Positions 26,712 through 34,357 of a stretch of 64,000 bases of DNA are shown here, in pieces; positions within the stretch are counted from its first letter, which is position 1, and every line of letters starts with the position of its first letter. Both the position numbers and the translations under genes were made by a program. The notes under the pieces are model-generated. The model saw only the letters and a program-made list of their open reading frames with translations, ran no database searches and was not told where the DNA came from. Source of the stretch: Henriciella sp. Its GTDB lineage: Bacteria; Pseudomonadota; Alphaproteobacteria; Caulobacterales; Hyphomonadaceae. The stretch is from contig JAJFFK010000009.1 in the NCBI GenBank assembly GCA_021776655.1, forward strand, positions 116,208 through 180,207. Direction: 5' to 3'.

Positions 26712-26940
26712 ATGCTATAACCGCAGGGGAAAGCGCAGGGCTTTCAAATTTGCCCCCAAAATAAAACCACCCGCGCGCTTCGCTTGCCCGCATAGTGTAT
26801 GCGCTGAGAAGGACCCGCTGGCGGTGGTGGATTGTGAGACGGCATAAGAAACCCACCAGAACCTGTTAGGGTCGGCGGGTCTCTAGGTGCATTTCTCACC
26901 ATAACTCAACCGACTACCCACTCACCCCCTGAGTGTCAAC
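26712..26940 (-). promoter_or_regulatory. gap between early and late operons: candidate late promoter/operator and terminator
   Basis: This 229-base gap holds no gene. On the minus strand TTGACA (26939-26934) could be a -35 box, with a weak -10 (TAGTCG, 26916-26911) 17 bases later, and it overlaps the perfect inverted repeat CACTCAGGGGGTGAGTG (26935-26919). Further down, ACCCGCC and GGTGGGT (about 26882-26845) can pair, followed by TTTCTT, a weak terminator. The region probably separates early and late transcription. Confidence 0.45.
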
Positions 26941-27879
26941 CTAGTTTTCCGTAAAAAGTCCGTTGGCGGTATAGTGCCGCTCGAGCAGTTCCCCCGCCGC
27001 CATTAGCAATGCAGACGCAGCCGTACGCTTCGACTCTGTTTCTTTTTGCGGCACATCAACCGCGCCCAAATCCAGCCCCTGCACCATCACCGCCTCAACC
27101 GTCCCCGCCAGTCGCCGCCCGATCAGCGCTTTCGCATCGAGATACCGCCGCCACGCCTCCGCCGTCTGCCCAGCCCGTCCGCGCGCGCCGCCCACGCCCA
27201 GCCCGCCCTCAACCCGTTCGCGCAGCTCGCCCGGTCCAGACGGCCCCATGCAGCACCCGAGCTCAAAGTCATCCGCGAACAGCTTCAGCGCCGCCGCCTC
27301 ACGCCCTGACAGCCAGCCGCGCTGCACCATGCCCCGAACCGCTGCCGGCAGGTCCCCGGTCAGGCGCGCATGCCGAGGCTTGGTGCGCGAGCGAACCGAA
27401 TTGGATGCCACCGCCTGGGTGCGCAGATGCCCGGCGCTCGGCCCTTCCGAGAGCCCCGCCGCGCCGATAGGCGAGGCGACCTTATCGGCCCCCCGGCGGG
27501 CCTTGGCCTTGTCGCGCTTGGCCCGCTTGACCGCATAGATCGCCCGATCCGTGGCACGCCGCCGCTCGGCCATCGCGGCGCGAACATCCCCGGCAAAGCG
27601 ATGCCCGGCAAACATCGGCCCGAACGCCAGACAGGCCTGACCGACACTTGCCACAGGCGCCGGATCATCCTGCGAAACATCCGCCGCAGGCAGACCGAGA
27701 CAGCGCACCACGGCCGCCTCAACCGCCACCGTCGCCCGCGCAAACCGCTCACCGGCAGCGCGCAGCAAAACCAGCTCCGCGCCCGCGCCCTCGGCCTTGG
27801 CCGCCTCGCGTTCGGTCAGGCTCAGCGCGTCAACCTTGCGGCCCGGCTGGCGTGCGCGGGTTTTTCTAGCGGCTGCCAT
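26941..27879 (-). CDS. hypothetical protein downstream of replication initiator
   Basis: A 312-residue basic, Arg/Ala-rich protein overlapping the initiator gene by 14 bases. It has a helical N-terminus, an Arg/Lys-rich stretch (about 105-135) and a C-terminal domain with RGWLSGREAAALKLFADDFE, reminiscent of helical DNA-binding proteins of alphaproteobacterial phages, but no family can be named. By position (after an O-like gene, last before the late region) a replication partner or late regulator is possible. Confidence 0.6.
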   Translation of the reverse strand: MAAARKTRARQPGRKVDALSLTEREAAKAEGAGAELVLLRAAGERFARATVAVEAAVVRCLGLPAADVSQDDPAPVASVGQACLAFGPMFAGHRFAGDVRAAMAERRRATDRAIYAVKRAKRDKAKARRGADKVASPIGAAGLSEGPSAGHLRTQAVASNSVRSRTKPRHARLTGDLPAAVRGMVQRGWLSGREAAALKLFADDFELGCCMGPSGPGELRERVEGGLGVGGARGRAGQTAEAWRRYLDAKALIGRRLAGTVEAVMVQGLDLGAVDVPQKETESKRTAASALLMAAGELLERHYTANGLFTEN

Positions 27880-29101
27880 CGGCTGTGCCTCCGGTTTCCT
27901 GCGCGGCCGGGCCGCTATTTAGCGGGTCGCCCGCCGCCGCTTCGCTTGGCGATGGACCGGGCTGAGAGCTCGGTGACCTGCACGACTCGCCAGAAGCTGC
28001 GCCACATTTTGGGCACTCGCCATTATCGCCGTGGCAATAATTGGTTTGCTCCCGACAAGGATATCCAGCGTCCTCCGTTTCAGCTATCGGAGGGTCACCC
28101 TCAACCTCATCACCCTGATCCGGCTCAGCCAGGATCGCCGCCTGCGCCATGTCGTAAAAGTTCCGCATGCCCCGTCCGTGATATTTCACACCGCGCTGGC
28201 CAGCCAGTGCCAATTCCAGACAGCCCGCCCAGCCATCGGTCGCGCGCCGCAGGTCGAGGCGATGATTATTGCTGAACCGGTCGAGGTCCAATCGCGAGCT
28301 AAATTCGACCCGCATGTGCTCGGCTGAAAATTCGGTCACCGTCACCCCGTCGCCGAGCCAGGTGATCGCCGCGGCGAGATTTTCATTTTCGAAAAGCACT
28401 TCACCAAGATTTTTCCAAACGGCTCGCGCGCCTACCCGCGCTATAGAATAACCTATAGAATCTAGTATAAAGAGTTTTTTGGCCCAAATGACCCCCTTAG
28501 CCTGCTCAAATGACCCCCTTAGCTCTGAAATGACCCCCTTATTTTCACCCCCGCTAAGGGGGTCATAATGACCCCCTTTTTCAGCCAGTTCAGGGTCTGA
28601 AATCTCGATCAGATGGCGCAATTTCATGGCCAGTTTTTCATGCCCCTCAGAGGCCACTTTATCGGCCGCCAGCGTGACCAGATTTCGCACATTTTCCTCG
28701 CTCGCCGGGCACCCGATCAGACCCGCCTCATCCAGCGCGCGGGCCATCCCGGCAAACACCGCCCGGCGGGCCTGTTTGCAGGCAAATCCCGCCGTCTCAA
28801 CCCGGCTCAAAAAATGCAGCCGATAGACGTTTGTGCTGGTCGGTCCCTTGCCGCCCTTGCCGATTATTTCCAGTAATCCCTCCTTCAAAAGGTCGCGCAT
28901 GATGCGCTTGACCTGCGCCTCGGTGACCCGCGACAGGCTGACAATCGTCTGGCGCGAAATGGTCACCTCATCGGGCTTCAGGGCGTTCGGGTCATTGCGA
29001 TCCGGGTCACAAAGATAGTGCGCCAGGGCCTGCAAAACCATGTAGCGCCCACCCTTTTCCATACCGCTTTCGAACAGGGCGGATACCGCAGAATTAGACA
29101 T
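27866..29101 (-). CDS. replication initiator, lambda O-like, with internal origin
   Basis: A 411-residue protein. Residues ~15-105 form a winged-helix domain (TISRQTIVSLSRVTEAQVKRIMRDLLKEGLLEI, then a wing). The region coding residues ~174-220 holds five iterons and an AT-rich tract (28441-28580), as lambda O carries its origin inside the gene. Residues 220-320 form a second domain and residues ~365-375 a CxxC pair (ECPKCG). The C-terminal tail (about 385-411) is encoded by a dispersed palindromic element. Initiator identity is inferred from the origin plus domain type. Confidence 0.75.
   Translation of the reverse strand: MSNSAVSALFESGMEKGGRYMVLQALAHYLCDPDRNDPNALKPDEVTISRQTIVSLSRVTEAQVKRIMRDLLKEGLLEIIGKGGKGPTSTNVYRLHFLSRVETAGFACKQARRAVFAGMARALDEAGLIGCPASEENVRNLVTLAADKVASEGHEKLAMKLRHLIEISDPELAEKGGHYDPLSGGENKGVISELRGSFEQAKGVIWAKKLFILDSIGYSIARVGARAVWKNLGEVLFENENLAAAITWLGDGVTVTEFSAEHMRVEFSSRLDLDRFSNNHRLDLRRATDGWAGCLELALAGQRGVKYHGRGMRNFYDMAQAAILAEPDQGDEVEGDPPIAETEDAGYPCREQTNYCHGDNGECPKCGAASGESCRSPSSQPGPSPSEAAAGDPLNSGPAAQETGGTADGSR
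27914..27970. repeat. dispersed palindromic element, copy 1
   Basis: One of six related ~57-base elements. The core CGCCG...CGGCG can form a hairpin around a TTCGC-type centre. On the minus strand it is read in frame as PGPSPSEAAAGDPL in the C-terminal tail of the replication initiator. Confidence 0.8.
28441..28580. other. candidate phage replication origin: iterons plus AT-rich tract
   Basis: Iteron TGACCCCCTTAG occurs at 28489-28500 and 28511-28522, with variants at 28531-28542 and 28569-28580, and one inverted copy at 28554-28565. Two of the spacings are 20 and 22 bases, about two helical turns. Beside them lies an AT-rich tract (28441-28480) with a direct repeat CTATAGAAT (28441-28449, 28453-28461). 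The arrangement inside an initiator gene matches lambdoid origins. Confidence 0.8.
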
Positions 29102-29433
29102 GAGGCGTGCGCACCTTTGGCGCTATAAGCTGGTTCCGCGCTCGCGCTTCGCGCGGCGCATGGTTCGATGTGGTCCGGCGATTGGTCCAGTGGATCAATC
29201 GCAGCATCGGACGGCTGAGGGCGCCTTCACATAAACCCCGCTCATCCCGTGCTTGACACGGGACCTCCCGCGGCGCTTCCGCACCATAAACCTGTCTCAT
29301 CATTCCGCCTCAACACTTTCGAAATTAAAGTTACATCACCCGTGTGGCCGTCTGACGCGGCATAAAATAATCAATCAAAACAAACCCTCCCGCGACAAAG
29401 TGCGGGCGACGGCTTAAGGCCCTTGCGGCATTT
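29102..29433. repeat. non-coding gap with palindromic element copy 2 and a second palindrome class
   Basis: No convincing gene. It holds a degenerate copy of the dispersed element (29110-29175, with a GC palindrome around CGCGCTTCGCGCG) and a hairpin TCCCGTG/CACGGGA (29245-29263) with a CTTGA loop, a type widespread in alphaproteobacterial genomes. A minus-strand reading frame through both copies ends in LIAPKV-type residues, like the tail of the protein at 32327, but lacks a credible start. Confidence 0.65.
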
Positions 29434-30291
29434 TCAAGCGCTTTCTTTCCAGTATTCAGAAAACATATCCGGGCGGGTGGCGGCCAAAGCGTCGCCGCAG
29501 GCCGGGTTGATCCACAAGCTTTCCGTGCGCGGCCTTGCACCATCCGCGAGGGCGGCGCGGTCAACTCTGCGCCACCCCACCAAGCCGTCATCATACATGC
29601 CGCACCGATAGCCCGACAGGATAACCATGCCCGACATACCCCCGAGAGCGGCGATCAGCGCGTTATGATCATCATCGCTCAGCTCGTGACGGTAATTCTT
29701 ACGTGACGCGCGGGCACGGGTGGCGTGGACATAAGGCGGATCAACATAGTGCAGCGTGTCGACGGTATCATGCTGAGCCATACACGCCACCGCGTCGCGA
29801 TTCTCGATCACCACGCCAGCGAGGCGCGTGATCAGCTCGGTGTGTGCCTTTGGCAGGCTCGCCCAGTCTCCGGCCGGGCCTTTACCGCTGCGGTTTGAAC
29901 TAGCCCTAAAACCGGTCTTGACGGCATCATTACAGCCATCCGATCCGAACCCCATGAATGACCGAATAAGCAATCGCCGCGCCCGTTCAATTGGATCCGT
30001 CGCCACTTCATAAGCCAGATCAAACTCATCGCGCGAGAACGGTGTGAAGGTCAAGCGACGCAAAAGCTCAGCCTCCAAGTCACGGTCCTGCAACAGCCTG
30101 AAAAAACTGACAATCTCCCCGTCCAAATCATTGTAGACCTCATCATGCGAGCGCGGCTTGCGAAGCAAAACCGATGCGGCACCACCAAACGGCTCAACAT
30201 AGACACGATGGTCTGGAAAATGCTCAATAATCCACGGCGCCAGCAACCACTTGCCACCATGATAGCGAAGCGCTGGACGGGTGATGGTCAT
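29434..30291 (-). CDS. DNA N6-adenine methyltransferase, D12 class (Dam-like)
   Basis: A 285-residue enzyme that transfers methyl from AdoMet to adenine N6. Motifs: GGK (12-14, motif X), VEPFGG (32-37, AdoMet-binding motif I), and DPPY (184-187, catalytic motif IV). The ATG at 30291 overlaps the preceding stop by four bases. No restriction endonuclease gene is adjacent, so it is an orphan methylase, likely protecting phage DNA or altering host epigenetic signals. Target site cannot be read from sequence. Confidence 0.9.
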   Translation of the reverse strand: MTITRPALRYHGGKWLLAPWIIEHFPDHRVYVEPFGGAASVLLRKPRSHDEVYNDLDGEIVSFFRLLQDRDLEAELLRRLTFTPFSRDEFDLAYEVATDPIERARRLLIRSFMGFGSDGCNDAVKTGFRASSNRSGKGPAGDWASLPKAHTELITRLAGVVIENRDAVACMAQHDTVDTLHYVDPPYVHATRARASRKNYRHELSDDDHNALIAALGGMSGMVILSGYRCGMYDDGLVGWRRVDRAALADGARPRTESLWINPACGDALAATRPDMFSEYWKESA

Positions 30292-30629
30292 TCCGTCACC
30301 GCTTGTCTCTGCGCATACGGACCGGGCGCGCTGCCCGACCATGCTCCGGCCTCATATGTCGACATGCAGATAGAATGCGCATCGTGCAGGTCTGCGTGGA
30401 TACCATTCAGAACACTCGCACCCTGTTTTTTGAATAGTTTTGTGACCCGCTCAATATTCCTGTCATAGACCGCGCTGACCGCAGGGAGGAGCCATAGAAG
30501 ATGTGTCGGGGTCGGCACACCGTTCGCCGCATTTTCGGCAATCACCGTATCAACCTTGTTTTTTGTGGCTTCGTCAAACTCGATGAAGCAGCGGTATTCG
30601 CGGTTGGTTTTCTTTTGCACGTCACTCAT
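30288..30629 (-). CDS. hypothetical phage protein
   Basis: An unrecognised 113-residue protein. It starts at ATG 30629, overlapping the end of the DUF5131-like remnant (ATGA), and ends in a four-base overlap with the adenine methylase. The central part (EFDEATKNKVDTVIAEN...PTHLLWLLPAVSAVYDRNIERVTKLF) is helical. No function can be proposed beyond membership of the coupled early operon. Confidence 0.6.
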   Translation of the reverse strand: MSDVQKKTNREYRCFIEFDEATKNKVDTVIAENAANGVPTPTHLLWLLPAVSAVYDRNIERVTKLFKKQGASVLNGIHADLHDAHSICMSTYEAGAWSGSAPGPYAQRQAVTE

Positions 30630-30957
30630 AGAAACTGCCCCACGAGCACCCAGGCGACCGGCCATTTGTGGTGCGTCTCGCCTTCAAGCTTGCTGCCGGC
30701 AGCTTTCTTGCCGACGCGGTAGACATCGTAATTAACATGCTCACCCGGTGCCCACTCACCCCACTGCTTGAAGAAAAACGGCACGTCCGCGCCCGGATAT
30801 TCGCGCCGCGCTCAAGCTCGCGGCGCAGCCTCGCAACAATCGGCGAAGGGCCAAGTGCCCCATCTAGCGGCTTGGCCAATTTCGCGCAGACCTGCCCGAT
30901 GGTTTGGCCACCCTTGATCGCGCGATTGGCGGCGTGTAATCTGGCCTCAAAGCTCAT
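30622..30957 (-). CDS. hypothetical protein, 3' half reads over a foreign remnant
   Basis: A 111-residue reading frame that begins properly (ATG overlapping the upstream stop by 11 bases) with helical residues 1-50 (LHAANRAIKGGQTIGQVCAKLA). From about residue 50 the composition changes to Ser/Arg-rich, because here the DNA encodes a DUF5131-like C-terminus in another frame (30626-30811). The gene was probably joined by deletion to that remnant, losing its natural end. Confidence 0.45.
   Translation of the reverse strand: MSFEARLHAANRAIKGGQTIGQVCAKLAKPLDGALGPSPIVARLRRELERGANIRARTCRFSSSSGVSGHRVSMLITMSTASARKLPAASLKARRTTNGRSPGCSWGSFYE
30626..30811 (-). pseudogene. C-terminal remnant of a phage Gp37/Gp68-like (DUF5131) protein
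   Basis: The frame opening after a stop at 30812-30814 encodes about 61 residues with the hallmark VPFFFKQWGEWAP and RVGKKAAGSKLEG, typical of the last part of DUF5131 (phage Gp37/Gp68) proteins. The N-terminal radical-SAM-like portion with its CxxxCxxC cluster is absent. The remnant still ends in an ATGA overlap with the next gene. Family recognition is by motif. Confidence 0.7.
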
Positions 30958-31144
30958 CTTTTTTTCTCCGGTCCTGCAAACAATGTGTGAAGCCGCGAAT
31001 ATACGCGCGGCGGGCGATCTCTTGTGGGCTGCGCGACGGCTTGATCAGGCCGTGCAGCAACACCGCTGGCACTTTCACGCGCGCCTTGCCGGTCAGGCTC
31101 TCCGCCTTGCTCGGCGTGCGATATTTTGGCTGGCGCGCGATCAC
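30947..31144 (-). CDS. small hypothetical basic protein
   Basis: A 65-residue Arg/Lys-rich protein with GTG start at 31144 overlapping the methylase stop by four bases (GTGA). It ends 11 bases into the next gene. The segment SPQEIARRAYIRGFTHC looks helical. Function unknown; a small DNA-binding or accessory protein is possible. Confidence 0.55.
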   Translation of the reverse strand: MIARQPKYRTPSKAESLTGKARVKVPAVLLHGLIKPSRSPQEIARRAYIRGFTHCLQDRRKKDEL

Positions 31145-32325
31145 AAACGGCCCTCCTGTTCTAGCCGGTCCAACAGGTCGATACGCTGACCAATCCACGC
31201 CATCGCATTGACCGCCATCGAATTACCCAGCGCCTTGTAGCGCGGCCCATCCGGGCACTTGATCGCGGGCTTCCCGCGATACGGAATGCGGGTGAAATTG
31301 TCTGGAAACCGCTGCAAGCGCTCGCACTCAACCGGCGTCAGGCGGCGCACACGCCATGCCTGCGCGGCGCGGCCGCTATCGAGCGGGCCCGAAATTTCGC
31401 CCGTGGTGCCCGTGTCCTGCCTCGCATTGAACCCGACCGGGACCTCGCAAATCACCGTCGACAGATCACGCTCAGGCAGCGGGCCTTTGCACTCGCGCGC
31501 GGGCAGCGTGAACGCCGGGTCGGCGCTCGGCACCGCCACAACCGGGTCCTGCCCGCGCGTCTCACCGGTGCGCTCTACGCCCCGGCCACTTGCTGTAAGG
31601 CTTGGCGCAACACCGCAGGCAATTCCTTGCCGCGTGTCTCGGCGCGGCGGAGAATCCCCGCGCAGGCTTTGAGGCTCAAATAGTACCGCTGCGGCACGTC
31701 GCCAGTCTCCAAGATATCCAACAAGGAAGACACGCCGCCGGCGCTGAGGGGCTGCCCGCCAATGGCCGTCGCTTCGGACGTACTGAGCGTCAAACACGCG
31801 CCAGGCAAGTCCATATCCGCTGATCCCTGGGGCGACGATCCCGGCATTTTGCCAGCCGCCGGGTGGGATGGCGACGTCTGCTCTGGCAAGCGCGCTGAGG
31901 ATGCGCCGGAAGGCTTCGCCGCCATCGGTTGAGAACACGCCGGGGACATTCTCCCAGATGATCCTGCGGGCGCCAAGGCGCTCAGCCAGGCGAACATATT
32001 CAAGCGCAAGGTTACCGCGCTGATCATCCAGTCCGCCGCGTAATCCGGCGACGCTGAAACTTTGGCAGGGGGTTCCGCCGACGAGTAGGTCAACAGGTCC
32101 ATAATCATCACCCTTGATTGTTTGAAAGCCAGCTGCGTCGGCATAGTCTTCAAGGCTCTCGCCCGCCGCGCGATCCCGGCCATGCAGCGGCACGTCAGGA
32201 TAATGATAGCGCAGCACGGCCCGCGGGAAGGCCTCAATATCAGAGAACGCCGCCGCCTGCCAGCCGAGTGGATGCCAGGCTTGCGTCGCCGCTTCGATAC
32301 CAGAACATACGGATAAATATCTCAT
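31141..32325 (-). CDS. DNA cytosine-5 methyltransferase
   Basis: A 394-residue m5C methyltransferase. Conserved motifs are all visible: AdoMet site LSVCSGIEAA (motif I, 4-13), catalytic PCQSFS (86-91, Cys87), ENV (125-127), QRRRRVF (194-200, motif VIII), RRLTPVECERLQ-F (motif IX) and GNSMAVN (motif X). The variable target-recognition region lies about residues 215-320. It has no neighbouring endonuclease and works with the adenine methylase as a second orphan DNA modifier of the phage. Confidence 0.93.
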   Translation of the reverse strand: MRYLSVCSGIEAATQAWHPLGWQAAAFSDIEAFPRAVLRYHYPDVPLHGRDRAAGESLEDYADAAGFQTIKGDDYGPVDLLVGGTPCQSFSVAGLRGGLDDQRGNLALEYVRLAERLGARRIIWENVPGVFSTDGGEAFRRILSALARADVAIPPGGWQNAGIVAPGISGYGLAWRVFDAQYVRSDGHWRAAPQRRRRVFLVGYLGDWRRAAAVLFEPQSLRGDSPPRRDTRQGIACGVAPSLTASGRGVERTGETRGQDPVVAVPSADPAFTLPARECKGPLPERDLSTVICEVPVGFNARQDTGTTGEISGPLDSGRAAQAWRVRRLTPVECERLQRFPDNFTRIPYRGKPAIKCPDGPRYKALGNSMAVNAMAWIGQRIDLLDRLEQEGRL

Positions 32326-32326
32326 C

Positions 32327-32704
32327 TTATTTGCGCGCCTTTGGCGCTATAAGCGGGTCACCCGCGTCGGCTTCGCCGAGCGATGGGTCTAGCTCAAGGC
32401 TGACATCTTCCCCCCGACTGTCCCGGACTTGATCCGGGACACCCGTGGGGATCTCTGTCGTGGCTTCCGGGTCGGTTTTCCCCGCTTCACGCGGCATCTT
32501 AGTCGCAACCCGCTGCAAGTCGCGGCCCGTCAGGGCCTCAAAACCGACGATCAGATCATCCACCTCGGCCTCAAGGATCAGGCTTGACTCAGCGTTGGCG
32601 TTGACCACCCCCTCGACATGCACCAGCTTGCGGCGCAACGCCGCGAGCCAAATAAACAAGACGGCCAGGGCGGCCAGTTCAAACACCTCCATCGGGGTCA
32701 TCAT
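32327..32704 (-). CDS. small membrane-anchored protein with repeat-derived tail
   Basis: A 125-residue protein: N-terminal membrane segment (about 5-23), a coiled-coil middle (30-75), then a tail built from two different palindromic elements, one encoding TGVPDQVRDSRG (32420-32440) and one encoding LDPSLGEADAGDPL (32337-32400). The ATG at 32704 overlaps the upstream stop by four bases. Function unknown. Confidence 0.6.
   Translation of the reverse strand: MMTPMEVFELAALAVLFIWLAALRRKLVHVEGVVNANAESSLILEAEVDDLIVGFEALTGRDLQRVATKMPREAGKTDPEATTEIPTGVPDQVRDSRGEDVSLELDPSLGEADAGDPLIAPKARK
32337..32400. repeat. dispersed palindromic element, copy 3
   Basis: Shares TTTGGCGCTATAAGCGGGT with copy 2 and the hairpin core with the others. 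Read in frame as LDPSLGEADAGDPL at the C-terminus of the 32327-32704 protein. Confidence 0.8.
32420..32440. repeat. alphaproteobacterial-type palindrome inside a coding region
   Basis: A perfect inverted repeat GTCCCGGA / TCCGGGAC around CTTGA. Elements of this form are common in intergenic DNA of Alphaproteobacteria; here it lies within a phage gene, next to dispersed element copy 3. Confidence 0.75.
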
Positions 32705-33003
32705 AGGCTTTCCTCCAGGGTCAATAATCGCCATGCGTCCGGCGTCGGGATGGTCTGCATCACCTGCCCGCGCGGCGGGCGCTCGACCCAGCTCACCAGG
32801 CCATCCCTCGCGACCATCATCAGCGCGACGGTTTCCACCGTGCCCTTTTCCGCCGTCTCTGTGCGAACCTTGACCCACGCGCCGGTCAGCGCCGGGTCAA
32901 TCGGGTGCCATATTTGCGCGGGGTTGCCGCTATCCAGCGGGTCACCCGCCGTCGCTTCGCTCGGCGATGGACCGGGCTCAGGGCTGTTGCTTGGTTCAGT
33001 CAT
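32701..33003 (-). CDS. hypothetical protein with repeat-derived N-terminus
   Basis: A 100-residue protein. Residues ~8-25 (PGPSPSEATAGDPL region) come from dispersed element copy 4; the rest is a compact alpha/beta domain (WVKVRTE..VALMMVARDGLVSWVE) that resembles small beta-barrel modules. The ATG at 33003 overlaps the preceding stop (TGATG) and has a G-rich RBS. Function unknown. Confidence 0.6.
   Translation of the reverse strand: MTEPSNSPEPGPSPSEATAGDPLDSGNPAQIWHPIDPALTGAWVKVRTETAEKGTVETVALMMVARDGLVSWVERPPRGQVMQTIPTPDAWRLLTLEESL
32929..32985. repeat. dispersed palindromic element, copy 4
   Basis: Near-identical to copies 1 and 6 over about 50 bases. Read in frame as PGPSPSEATAGDPL near the N-terminus of the 32701-33003 protein. 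Confidence 0.85.
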
Positions 33004-33314
33004 CACCCCCCTACGTATCTGAAAATGTCGCTGCGCCGACCGTCTGCGATGCAGGCCAGCAGCTTTGATTTCTGGCCCCGCTCCATCCGATTGACGGCAT
33101 CACATAAAGACTCCGCCATGCCTTCGATACTTGTATCTTCGCCGTAATAATCCAGCCCATCTAAACAAGCCTCCACCTCGGCCTCCGCCTCAGCGCAGCG
33201 CTTTTCCAGCGCCTCAACGCCCGCGACCAGGGCGTCATGCGTCTCTGCATCGAGGTTCGAATCATTGGTCAGGGCGAGGTCCAGCGCGGCTGACAGACGT
33301 AGTGTGTTCGTCAT
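33003..33314 (-). CDS. hypothetical acidic coiled-coil protein
   Basis: A 103-residue protein rich in Ala, Glu and Asp; residues 25-55 (ALVAGVEALEKRCAEAEAEVEACL) form a coiled coil. It overlaps both neighbours by four bases. No family recognised. Confidence 0.6.
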   Translation of the reverse strand: MTNTLRLSAALDLALTNDSNLDAETHDALVAGVEALEKRCAEAEAEVEACLDGLDYYGEDTSIEGMAESLCDAVNRMERGQKSKLLACIADGRRSDIFRYVGG

Positions 33315-34357
33315 CGCGCGACCCTCACACTTGTCTGTTTCAACGTGTCGCCAAAATCCGGCGGCAGGTATTTGCGGGCGCGGGTGTGAACCATCCGGCG
33401 CACTCCATTTCGGGTCACGGTATGCGTGCCTGCGCCGGGCAGCGCCTCGATCAGCGCGCGGCCTTTTTGTTGATTGATCTGTGCCCGCGCCTGGTCCTGC
33501 ACTGCAAGCATCACCGCGCTGGCCAGCGCCGCATCCAGCGCCGCGACCGGCAGGCAGGTGATCTCATCCGCCACGGGCGCGCGCGCAGCGGTCCGGTTGC
33601 GGCGGTGTAGCGCCCGCACGGCGCGCGCCTGGCGTCCCGTCAGATGCCCGATCGTGACGGCGTAAATATTCCAGCCCAGCAGGTCACAAAAATCAATGCA
33701 AGACCGCGCCAGAAATTTATCAAATGCGCCGGGCGGCATATCCAATTGCCGCGCGGCGGCGGATTTGGTCAGCCCCCAGCCCAGCTCCATCACCAGCGCG
33801 CGTAATTTGGCCCGCGATTTTTGAGTTGAAACCACGCCCCGCGCAAACCGGGTCCGGGGCACCCGCTGCGCCCGGGTCGCCAGCATCGCCGCCGTCACCG
33901 GCGGGAAGCTCAGGCCGAGACCTGCGGCAAACGCCGGCAGCTGCGCCGAGGGGCCGGACCACCAGCCCAGGGTCAGGGCCAGCCGCCGGGCGGAACCAAT
34001 AATCGTCGAACGATCCCGGCCCAGTATGGCCCCCACCACATCAGACGTCATGCCCGCCGCCAGACCGCAAAAATACAAGCCCTGCATCAGGCCAGACAGG
34101 TCCGCGCGGTCCTGCAAAAGGGCTTGCGACAGCTCCGCCCAGCCCTCCTCGATCCCGAGCCGCTTGGCACCGCGATCAGCAAGATCGGGCAGCCAATTAT
34201 CTGTTGCCGCCAAGCCTTCAACGCTCAGCAGAAGCGCGGTCGTGGCCTCAAACCGCCGCCGTGCAGCGCCCTTCAGCCTGGCGCGGCCAGAGTCCAGCGC
34301 GGCGGCCAGGCGGGCATCCGGCGCGGTCGCGTCTGTGATATCGATCTGCCCGCTCAT
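33311..34357 (-). CDS. hypothetical DNA-binding-like protein
   Basis: A 348-residue basic protein. Residues ~100-125 (MTSDVVGAILGRDRSTIIGSARRLA) resemble the DnaA-type helix-turn-helix that reads 'GRDHST', and a second HTH-like segment appears near 195-215 (WGLTKSAAARQLDMPPGAF). Two such segments suggest DNA binding. It starts inside the stop of the upstream Cys-rich protein. A role in replication or regulation is inferred only from these motifs and its place downstream of gcrA/gapR/dnaN homologues. Confidence 0.55.
   Translation of the reverse strand: MSGQIDITDATAPDARLAAALDSGRARLKGAARRRFEATTALLLSVEGLAATDNWLPDLADRGAKRLGIEEGWAELSQALLQDRADLSGLMQGLYFCGLAAGMTSDVVGAILGRDRSTIIGSARRLALTLGWWSGPSAQLPAFAAGLGLSFPPVTAAMLATRAQRVPRTRFARGVVSTQKSRAKLRALVMELGWGLTKSAAARQLDMPPGAFDKFLARSCIDFCDLLGWNIYAVTIGHLTGRQARAVRALHRRNRTAARAPVADEITCLPVAALDAALASAVMLAVQDQARAQINQQKGRALIEALPGAGTHTVTRNGVRRMVHTRARKYLPPDFGDTLKQTSVRVAR

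Noticed and set aside
27370..28275. 301-codon plus-strand frame across initiator and its neighbour
   Set aside because: Spans two genuine minus-strand genes and has Arg/Pro/His-rich composition of a shadow.
28489..28580. possible CRISPR array
   Set aside because: Units are 12 bases with 8-10 base spacing and one is inverted; this is an iteron array, not CRISPR.
29094..29303. 69-codon minus frame built from the two palindromic repeats
   Set aside because: Almost wholly repeat sequence with no credible RBS; treated as a gap with repeats rather than a gene.
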